This document shows, one piece after another, positions 45,901-56,700 of a DNA stretch of 64,000 bases (positions are counted from its first letter, which is position 1; every line of letters begins with the position of its first letter). The stretch covers positions 1 to 64,000 of the forward strand of contig NW_025937256.1 of NCBI RefSeq assembly GCF_000764305.2. The letters are read 5' to 3'. This DNA is from Hyalella azteca (taxonomy: Eukaryota > Arthropoda > Malacostraca > Amphipoda > Hyalellidae). The notes under the pieces are model-generated. The model searched no databases and was not told the origin of the DNA. It saw only the letters and a program-made list of their open reading frames with translations. Position numbers and translations under genes: made by a program.

Positions 45901-46099
45901 ACGGCGACGCCACACTCCGCACGTCATTGTTGCACCTCGGACGTTGTGGCACTCGTGGTATTGTGGCGTACGCGATTGATGGCGTCTATGTCATACGGTA
46001 TTTTGATATGGAAAACAAGCATGGTTTATACTATTGTGGCTCTCTAGTTCGTAGTTACACCACACAACTCTCAGCTACACGGCATTTCAGCCCACGGTA

Positions 46100-46320
46100 A
46101 AGCCATACGGGATGCGCCACGCAGCATTTTACGTGAGGCGTTACTTTAGGGCCGGTTGCGTGGCGTTATGGCACCTGGCATGCCGCATTGTGGCATACGG
46201 GATGTGCCACGCAGCATTTTACGTGAGACGTTACTTTAGGGCCGGTTGCGTGGCGTTATGGCACCTGGCATGCCGCATTGTGGCACACGGCATATGGCAT
46301 TGTGGCACACGGCATATGGC
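46100..46320 (+). repeat. ~92-bp direct duplication plus TGTGGCACACGGCATATGGC copies
   Basis: CACGCAGCATTTTACGTGAG through GGCATGCCGCATTGTGGC occurs twice, followed by two short ATTGTGGCACACGGCATATG copies. Related to the GTGGCGCAC array 200 bp upstream. Confidence 0.88.
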
Positions 46321-49300
46321 ACTCTCTGTTATCCACATTAAAGTGCGCCGGCAGTTGGCAGGGCAGCTGACAGAGTCCCGGATGTGGCGCATCAGCGCAC
46401 AGTGCCCAGCAGCGTCTGCCCTCTGCGAGCTGCTGCTGTCACGTTATCGAGATTATTTCACCTTGGATCTTATTTAGTTCTCTGCATATATTTTATGAAA
46501 GAGAAGTGTCTCTATTTATGTTTATTAATATGCCGGCGAGTGGGCTTAACCTGTTTTTTTTTATTAAATCCTGTCATAGCGCAGTACACTTCTTTTCTAT
46601 CAAGTTCTGCATTAGTTTTTATTTATTTCGTCGAATCTCCCGCTATTTTCCCTCTAACTCATTCAATGTACACGATTATTTTCTAATGTATGAATTAAAT
46701 GACCTACAAGGTATCAAAACAAAATTACAGTTCTTAATGAGCCTTACAAGCTACAGTTTTTTTTTGCATGCCGCTGCTAAAATTTCTGGCTATTTTACAC
46801 ATTTGTATTTTGTAACAAACTCGCCCTACTCAAATGTAACTTGACACTCATCGAGCTTCTGCTTGCTTGATCAGACTTTCTGGTAATTTAATACGCTCCT
46901 CACTTGAGTGCTAGAAGCAGGTTATAGCACTTTGACTTCAGCCTCACTTATTGTATATCAGATCCCGATATGAGAATAGAACATTCTGGTTCGTATTAAA
47001 TAATACTGAAATTATAAATTCATTTTGTATATTTTCAGTGGTGCCGAGTGAATGTATTTATATATTACTTATGTCTTTTTTTACAGGGATTTCTTTATCT
47101 TTAGACACACTACTCGCTTCATGACGTAACTGTTCAGATAAATACTGATTTTATCGCCTTCATATTTGTTGGTATCGTGAATTTCTTACCTAAACAAATT
47201 CCATGACTGAGGGTTCATATATTCGTCCCTGCTTGTGAAAGCTTGAACAGGATTGAGTGTAATTAATCAGACTGGAAACGTGGAGTGATGGTAAATGAAA
47301 CCTAAAAATCTTGAATTGTTTGTCGATGTACTAAAAATTTTACGAATTGAGTCGTATGATTAGATTAAAGACTGCCCGTATTCGTTCATTAAACCAAAAA
47401 TCCGTAGCGAGTTGAAACCAAAAATACACTAAGTTAAAAATAGTTTAAAATATTGAAACTCTTTCAGTGCGTAAAAAAAGCCGAAAATTTGTTTAACTTT
47501 GTTGACTCCGGCATGGACATGAAGCAAGTATGAGACCACGACATCGCGACCCCGAAGAATTGTGAATGATAACAAATCTTTCGTCTCCACGTTCGGCTCC
47601 AGTGATTGGGTGAGATATAATATTATTTAAAAATTTAGAAGCATTTTATTCACTTAGAATTCTTCCTTACGTATGCTCTGCATATTATCTTGAAAGCCTG
47701 CAAGTGGACGATGCATGCTCTATTAAATCAATTGAAGACATCTCTAAAGACTACGTAAGGAATACCATTACGAAATACATATCAATATCGTCTGTAAAAA
47801 CAGCGTTTTGAAAAAAAACGTTCGATTGATCTTGTATGTATATCCGAATCTCAGGTATTAGTATATCGTAATCCCGATTAATTATCGAACGTCTAGACGC
47901 AAGCTACAGAAGTAGTTGAAATAAGCCGACTAGTGTTTGGTATGTAACTACATGCACGCATGAACGTCTTTATTGTTGCTATAATACGCTGCATTGAGCT
48001 CCAGTTCTGCACCATTTGGGGGCCATTGGTAGAAGCGGGTGATGCGGGCAACTCCTACACTCGGAGGAATGAGAGAGACTTTGTCCTAATGGCGATGCAC
48101 TTTTTCTGTACTGTGGGTCGTATTGATCGACTTTTGCTCAGCATAAGGGCTTATCGGCGCTAAGTTAAGAAACAATCACTATTTGGGCAGCATAACCCAT
48201 TCGCATCTCTGGGTGTACAGCTGTTGTAGTGTGTGCGAATTAGTTGGCACATGAATCATTCATTTATTGAGGCAGATGTGCAACCATTTACTGCGGTTTG
48301 AGTATGAATTAATGCACGGACTCACTATTCGAGAAAGTGTGGCCCATATTCTTCATAATTTTGCATAGGCTTCCAAGTATGAGAGTAAAGGCTTATCAAC
48401 TATATAAGATATTTAAGGTAATTGCTTTGATGCCGATGGATGAGTCGTATCTGATGCGTGCTGTTTGGGGTCAAGAAGCGCGACTGAGTATCGTTCGAGA
48501 AAATATTAACTTCTTATTTCAGGTTGCCTAATGTCTTCCTGATTTATACCAGTTGGCATCATAATTTAGTTTCGCAGAATTTCCGATTTCTTTATTTTAG
48601 GAGTTGCTTGCCTTAAATGTGTAGGTTAATTGCCTTAAATGTGTAGAATGAGGTACTACATTGCATATAGAGTTAAGGGCTGGATCGCTTTTGGGCGGCG
48701 TTTATAAATAACTAGCGCCGCTAGTTGGGGTCTGAAATAGTCTTGTTTATGTAGACGATGTTGCAGTAATTTTAGAGGTTTATCGTTATCACACCTGGCC
48801 TTACCCTTTTTATACACAAAGTGTTTAAAGCACAGGGCAGATGGCTGTAAGAAAAAATAACTGAGTTGAAATACTCGTGCTACGATAGTTTCCGCTACTC
48901 AGCTGTTGTTTGTAAGCTTCTTCCATTTTCAATATGAGAGTTTTCATTTTCGCCTTATGCTGCTGTTGGGCTACGGCTTATAATTTGGAATTTAAGTATG
49001 AAGTGCTTGAAGGAGACTTCCTCATAGGATAAATAAAGCTTATTCAAGTTTAAGGTATCTACCTACATTTAAAGATGTACAGCAAACCATTCGCCATATT
49101 TAAAGAAATTTACCTCTAATGTTTGCAAGAACAAGAAATATTTTTTTTCTACAATATTTGTTAGACTCGATTTGACTGTCACATACTGAATTTCACCTGT
49201 CACAATCTCGTGAGTGGTCGCTATTGATGCATGTCAAGCGAGGTGCTTACTCATGACTTGAGGTCTTGGCAAGAGCCTCCACCTCGATGATTTTAACGAG

Positions 49301-50162
49301 AGTTTAGTCACGTTGAACCAGCGTGCGCTGCCAGCTGATCTCGCTTATTTTCACTTTGAATTTTTGAATATTTATTTATTTATATTTATTTTATATATTT
49401 TTCTCGCTTATTTTCACTTTCAATACTTCCATACTATGAGTTATATTGTCTAAATAATGACTAAGTTTCTTTAATAATGACGAAAATAAAATAATGATGC
49501 GCCCTTCTGCCGGGAGAAACTGGGTCATGATGAACCACGCGAGGGCAAAAAGTAAATAGCTATTTGTACAAAGTTTCAATTATTTTTCTGGGTGTTCATT
49601 GCAGAATTTGAAGTTGATAATGTGCAGATAAATTACATAAAATGATCTACGTCCTATAATGGCTTTTAAAAACTGTTTTCAAAGCTTAGAATTCTACAAT
49701 CTGTTGTTACAATTCAAAAATATTTAGCGTTTATATGTTTCATTGGTATATTGAATTAGTTTGTTGTTTTCTTGTTCAATGCCATTATTACCATATTTCT
49801 ATTTATACTACTGCTCTTTGCGGCCTATCAATATCTTTTACAATACATTTTTTGAGAATTTCGCCTTCGTGGAAGGAGTTTAATTTCAATATACTCGAAA
49901 AGTATTGATCATCTTCGATAGAATTTTCCCTCCGTGTTCGGAAGTTTTGAGTAATCTTGTCCCATTTTGCTCTGACAATGTGATTCCGTAGGAAAGAGGT
50001 GCAATTCATGAACCTTACAATTACATCGATGAGGCAGGATCTCGATTTTGCGATTCTATTCTCAACAATCGTAGATTACGTAGGTATATGGACGTTTTTT
50101 ATGAAGGGTTTTACCCTGGTAACGTTTCGGTAAATCAGGATTGTAATAATATCTATTGAACT

Positions 50163-50443
50163 GTTTTCAGTGAACAGAATGAGCTCGGTATGGAAGAGGT
50201 TTAGTCATTGCCACGTTTGTGTTGTTCAGTATTGTAATAAAATCTATTGAACTGTTTTCAGTGATCAGAATGAGCTCGGTATGGAAGAGGTTTAGTCATT
50301 GCCACGTTTGTGTTGTTCAGTATTGTAATAAAATCTATTGAACTGTTTTCAGTGAGCAGAATGAGCTCGGTATGGAAGAGGTTTAGTCATTGTCACGTTT
50401 CTATTGTTCAGTACTGTAATAATATCTATTGAACTGTTTTCAG
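50163..50443 (+). repeat. 91-bp tandem repeat carrying the EHBP1 exon 2 acceptor and start codon
   Basis: Three upstream copies of the region that ends in real exon 2, with start codons at 50179, 50270, 50361 and 50452, exactly 91 bp apart. Each copy has the acceptor (TGTTTTCAG) and the first ~30 exon bases. The three upstream copies read MSSVWKRF and then TAG. Confidence 0.95.
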
Positions 50444-50451
50444 TGATCAGA

Positions 50452-50705
50452 ATGAGCTCGGTATGGAAGAGGTTCCAGCGCATCAACAAGAAGGCCGCCA
50501 AGTTTCAGTTCACAGCTTCCTTCCATGAGCTCGCCCTGCACCTCACGCCCAAATGGTCAGAGCGTGGGAGCCTGGCATGAGGGAGCCCCTGGAGGGGGTG
50601 TGTGTGTGGACGGTGCCCTGCAACATCGTCATCACCGTCACGCTCTTCAGGGACAACCGCACGCATGCCTACGAGGACAAGGACTGGGCCTTCGTCCTCG
50701 AGGAT
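50452..50705 (+). CDS. Ehbp1: EHBP1 exon 2 (NT-C2 start), with an internal frame break
   Basis: The frame from ATG 50452 reads MSSVWKRF through [16 protein letters not shown] to 50556, then hits TGA at 50578. From about 50559 another frame continues the same domain ([36 protein letters not shown]) to donor GAT|GTACGT in phase 0. Family alignment from memory expects about 20 more residues, with a V-V-W and paired-Arg core, between these parts. There is no intron-sized gap, so this is a deletion in the assembly or in the genome. Confidence 0.85.
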
Positions 50706-53700
50706 GTACGTATGTTATTTTATGAGGTTCAGGAAGGTTTTGGTTGGAAGTGGGTTAATAATGTATAATTGGATTAATAATGGATTGCATTAATAATAAT
50801 AATTGCAGTAATGATGTAACTGCTGATGAATGTGTTAGTAGTTACCAGGTTGGGTACAATTATTGTTTATGCATTGATGTTTCGGTTTATGGTACCAGTT
50901 TAGCTACAACTTTGTATTTACTTCTGGTACTGTTGAGTAACAGTGATTCAGAGCTACTTTTTTTCTTATTATTATCATCCCGTCATGCGGGTGATAATGT
51001 CGTCACGTGGTAATCAAAAATTTGTACATTTACGAGTATATATCCATAATGCGAGAGAATTGCTTAAAAAAATTACCAATTTCATGTGTGCTTACTTTTA
51101 TCTCTGGTACACACTTAACTGTATTCGATTTTGATAATAATAAAAAAATGATTTTGAGGAAATTACGGTATGAATAAGTAAGAGTTTTATTGCAGGTGTC
51201 GCCTGGCGTTGAACTTGATAATAATAAAAAAGATTTTGATGAAATTATGGGATGAATAATTAAGAGAGGTATTGCAGGTTTCGCCTAGCGTTGAACAATA
51301 AAAAAATGTTGAGGAAATTACGTTATGAATAAGTAAGAGTTATATTGCAGGTGTCGCCTAGCGGCAAGCGTCGCCAGGTGGCGACAGCGCACGTCAACAT
51401 GACGCAGTACGCAGGCATGTGTCAACACGACCTACGCATCAGCCTCAGACCCCTGAGCAGGAAGCTGGTCTCTGCTACCCTCGAGCTCACGCTGTCTTGC
51501 CTCTTCCTCAGGGAGGGGAAAGCCACGTATGTGCAACGAACGCTGTTTAATGTGTTAATTAATGTTTTCAATTAATATACTGTGTTAATTAATGTTTTCA
51601 ATTAATATACTATGTTAATTAATGTTTTCAATTAATATATTGTTTAATATTCTAATAACGTTTGGTTGGAAAAACTCGCTGGTCACTGAGGGAAAAGCGA
51701 CGTAGGCGCTGCAACGACGCTGTTTACTGTGTTAATTAATGTTTTTGATTAATATATTATTTAAGATTCTAATAACGTTTAGTTGGAAAAACCGGCTGGT
51801 TAGAGAGGGAAAAGCCGCGTACGTATGTGCTGCAACGAATGCTGTTTAAAGTGTTAATTAATGTTTTTAATTAACGATATATTATTTAATATTCTAATAA
51901 CGTTTGGTTGGAAAAACTCGCTGGTCAATGAGGGAACAGCCATGTATGACGTATGTGCTGCAGCCCACTCTAGTTAATATGTTGATAAATATTCATACCT
52001 CTATATATATAAATCGATATAATCGATACTATTGATTGATAATTTATTTAATAATATTCTCAATGAAGGACAGCATTAATATTCATGTAATATTTGGTTG
52101 CAAATATTTTCCCTTTTCTTCCTGCCGCAAGGATGACTATGCTGTATGTGCTGAAAATTATATATATAAAATAAATATTTTTCTATTACTCATAATAATA
52201 AAGTTATTGTATGTATACAGAGACGAGGACATGCAGTCCCTGGCGTCGCTCATGTCCATGAACGCCCCTAACGACATCGCCCCTCTCGACGACCTCGACG
52301 AGGATGACGAAGAAGGTATATCTCAAACATTTAATATTATTACTCAATTAATATTAGTTTAATAAACATTCTTAATCATTATATATTATATACTGCCATT
52401 CATTAATAACTTATGTATTCACTACGCGCCATGAAGAATGATTATGCGCGTCCTAAAAGTATTTCTGAGACCGATGAATATTCCAATTAATTTAATATTA
52501 ATTTAATGAATATTTTTATTCGTTATACCCTTATATGTTCGCTGCGTGTTATAATAAACAATGATATTTGAATTAGTATTACGAGAAGAAAGTCTCAGCG
52601 TGAGTTAATAGATTTGGAATCCTGATGAAAGTACCTGTAGTCTTTGTCTGCTTGTAAAGCAATAAATAATAATGTAATATAGTAAATGATAAATGGTAGA
52701 TTTATAACGATAATAATAACTCAAAATCCGTTTAAAGTTGTCTTCCATTTCTTAAGACAACTCTGCTTTTCCATCAAGATAGTTGCGATAATGAAGCAGA
52801 TTCAGATGCAGTATTATTGAATAATTTCTACTGCAATCAGTTCAATTTGTACATGTTTTTGCCTGATTATATTATTGACAGCGTCTTAATTCAAAAGACG
52901 CTGCCATGTGATGATATGGTCGACATTTTAATTGTATACCTATTTTGCGATACTCTGCGTCGTGTTTAGTTTATTTGCTTGTAAGAGCTTCAATGTTGGT
53001 TATTTAACGTTTAATGGTCTAGAGAAATTTGGTTTGAGGCCCAATGATGCTCAAAGAAATGATTATTTATTTGCGTATTGCATTATTCTAGAAAAATTTG
53101 TCTGAAATCTAAGTGGATTAACACGTTGAGTGCGGCTATGTCGTATACTTAGAGGGCGTATTTTATAACGATGGTACGGCCCATCGGTGGGTCTTAAAGA
53201 TAGATTAAATCTGAATAGATTTAGATTAATAATAATAATAATAATATTGATAGATTAAATCTGAATAGATTTAGATTAATAATAATAAAAGTGATAGAAT
53301 AAATCTGAATGATTAATTGATCGGAAAAGAAGAAAAATTCAATTTCCACTTCAAGGAAGATCAAAGCCGGGCTTGAGGCAATGAAGGATAACCACTACTA
53401 TTCAATGTCTTGCCTTTAGAAGCATTCATAAAGATGCAAGGGAGCCAATCTAAATGAATTGTGTTAAAAAACATAACCATGGTTATCGAGTTTCGGTAAG
53501 ATGACATAGACTCGCCCTAACAAACGTGAACGATATGCTTGGCTGACACTGCAGGATACGAAAGCGAGACCGGCAGTCGAGTGAGCACTTTACGACGCAA
53601 GACTCGCCTGCTCAGTACCACGCCTCAGCTGCCGCGAGGTGACCGCCTGTCGCCTGGCTAGCTTGCGATACACGTCTTGTTTAAATGGTTTAAATGTTTC

Positions 53701-56700
53701 GTTTTATCATGCTCATTGTGTTGCGTTATCGTGTTAATTGTACGTGTTGCGTTATCATGCTAATTGTGTCGCGTTATAATGCTAATTGTGTTGCGTTATA
53801 ATGCTAATTGTGTTGCGTTATCATGCTAATTGTGTCGCAATTGTGTCGCGTTATAATGCTAATTGTGTTGCGTTATCATGCTAATTGTGTCGCGTTATAA
53901 TGCTAATTGTGTTGCGTTATCATGCTAATTGTGTTGCGTTATCATGCCTGTCGCCCGGCGAGCTTGCGATACACGTCTTGATTATCTGTTTCGTGTTATC
54001 ATGCTAATTGTGTTGCGGTATCATGATAATTGTATAGCGTTATCATGCTAATTGTGTTGCGTTATCATGCTAATTGTGTTGCGTTATCATGCTAATTGTG
54101 TTGCGTTTATGCTAATTGTGTTGCGTTTTATACATTTGTGTTGCTTTACCACACAACCGCCTCTACTTCAATTGTGTCCCGCTTGCTGCTGCACCTTATG
54201 TATTCTTTTACACTGTGTTGCACTATCTTTTTGTTGCAAAATTATGCAGGAGTCTTCACGAGTTGTTACTGCAAATTAGAACTTTAATTTTATACTTACT
54301 TGCATATCTTAGCAGTGTTGTTATTTGGTTTATTTTTTATCACTCGTAGCTAGCCTTTTTATCTGTATTTAAATAATATTTGTTAGCGATACATGAAAAT
54401 TGTAACGGCATTCTGTTCTGATCGATTTCGAAGCTGCGTTTGTTATTTTGTATTCGTGCTTGTTCTATTGTATCTCGTTTTGCTGGCTTTATTTTTATGT
54501 GTGCTTCTCAAGTTGCACGGTTAATTGTGATATATTTTCATTTGCTATTATTAGTGTAACAACTTTGTGCCATTCACGATAGGCTTGCAATTTTAAATTT
54601 TTCCATAAAATGATCTTTATTTTCTGTAATTTAAACAATTAAAATAGATGACTCAATGTAAATGCTTGAGTTTTGACCTTTTATTACATAATGAGGTAAT
54701 GTGTGTTTTTTTTTAATGGATTTGTTTACACTGTCATATATACTGTGATCTTATGTGAATGTTGATTTTTATATTGCATATCTCAACTGATGACTTAACT
54801 CATTTAAACTATCGATTTCAATTTTATTGGAAGATTGTAAAAATAAATTGTATAGTATCTCTGTTAAACAATTCAATTGAATATTATACTCAGATCGATC
54901 TATTCATTGTTACTACGATATTGAAGGTAAAAGTAATGATTTAATTTTTAATGAATATTATAAATTGATATTTAATTAATAACAAATATTATATTAATAT
55001 TAAATATTAAATAAATATTAAATAAATATTAAATGAATATTAAATGAATAATAAATTAAATTAAATTGATAACCGTGATGTGGTCAGGCCGGTGCGCTGA
55101 GATCAGCGATCTGGCAGCGCAGATCTCGTCGCTGACGACCTCCCTGCAGGACACGTCCCCTGCACTGCCCTCGTCAGGTAAGAGGATATATGGCCCCTCA
55201 TGTCCCTCTCACGCCCCTCTCACGTCCCTCACGTCCGTCTCACGCCCCTCTCACGTCCCTCTCACGCCCCTCTAACGTCCCTCTCACGTCCCTCTCACGC
55301 CCCTCTCACGTCCCTCTCACGCCCCTCTCACGTCCCTCTCACGTCCCTCTCACGTCCCTCTCACGTCCCTCCCTCCACGTCCTCCCCACACTACCTGCAT
55401 CCCTCACATCCATCTATTGTTCTCCTAAATAATATTGCTAGATTTACATCTCACGGCTGTTTCATGTCTGTTCCACTTCTGTATACGTCCGTTTCACTTC
55501 TCTCTCACGTCTTTTTCACGTCTTTTTCACTTCTTTTTCATGGCTTTTCTGTTTTGTTTACCTTCTGTACCTGTTTCACACGTCTTTTTCACTTCTTTTT
55601 CATGTCTTTCTCACTTCTTTTTCATGGCTTTTCTGTTTTATTTCTCTTCTGTACCTGTCTCACTTCCCTCTCACGTCTGTGTTGCTGTTGTGTTCACCGC
55701 ATCACGTGCTGGCACCGCGCGTTCATGTCACTGACAGGAAGTGTTCCCTCAGGTGCTGCTGGCAGCCCTCAGGTGGAAGCTGCTGTCTCCCCTTCTGCCT
55801 GCACCGCACGCTCCCCTTCCCTCACCCCCACTCTCACTCCCACTCACCCCTCAGGTAACTCACTGCCCCCCCCTCGCACCACTCAGGTAACTCACTGCCA
55901 CTCCCACGCACCACTCAGGTAACTCACTGCCACTCCCACGCACCACTCAGGTAACTCACTGCCACCCCCACGCACCCCTCAGGTAACTCACTGCCACCCC
56001 CACGCACCACTCAGGTAACTCTCTGCCACCCCCACGCACCCCTCAGGTAACTCACTGCCACCCCCACGCACCACTTAGGTAACTCACTGCCACACTTTTG
56101 TAAATCGTATGTAAAAACCCCTTATAATATGGTTTTAAAACAATGAAAAACCGTTATATTATGCTTTTAAAACCATGAGTATGGTTTTAAAACCTGTATA
56201 TTGGAAGTGCTTACTGGTGATGGAATGCCCACACTGTCATTGATATGCCAAGCTTTGTCACTGACATTTTCATGCTGATTAAAATTGATGTCAAGATTAC
56301 TGATGTTGACATGTCAACATCAATAATCTTGATGTCTGATATGTCAACATCAATAATCTTGATGTCTGATATAACAACATCAATAATCTTGATGATGTTA
56401 ATATGTCAGGATTTGTCACTGACAATGATCAGTGACATTTTAATTTGAAATTGTTTCTGTAAAGTCTTTTTGTCAACAGACGTAGCGGTTTGTAAAGACG
56501 ATGACGGCGACAACGCGACGCTGGAAGGCGACGTTGTTAGAGAATCAGGAATTTTATCGCCCGACAAACCGACGGCCTTCGTCGTGAGTCCGGCAGCCGA
56601 CAAGGTTCCTTCGACCACGTCGGACGACGCAATCGCTGCTCTAATGAAATCCGACGACAAATTCGACGTTGAAAATGATGACGAAAACGGGTTAGTATTG

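Larger units (their letters stand above)
44115..50162. other. Region between the MITEs and EHBP1 exon 2
   Basis: Expected to hold EHBP1 noncoding exon 1 and promoter. Candidates are GC-richer blocks at 44.46-44.65 kb (CTG-repeat rich) and 44.98-45.12 kb (contains a TCAGTG initiator-like word). Apart from the arrays at 45.7-46.3 kb, the rest has no supported feature. Confidence 0.35.

Noticed and set aside
45574..46480. Several overlapping 80-150-codon frames on both strands
   Set aside because: All arise from minisatellites that lack stops in most frames.
55190..55922. 240-codon plus-strand frame
   Set aside because: Reads through the CCCTCTCACGT minisatellite and pyrimidine-rich intron; only its end (exon 6) is coding.
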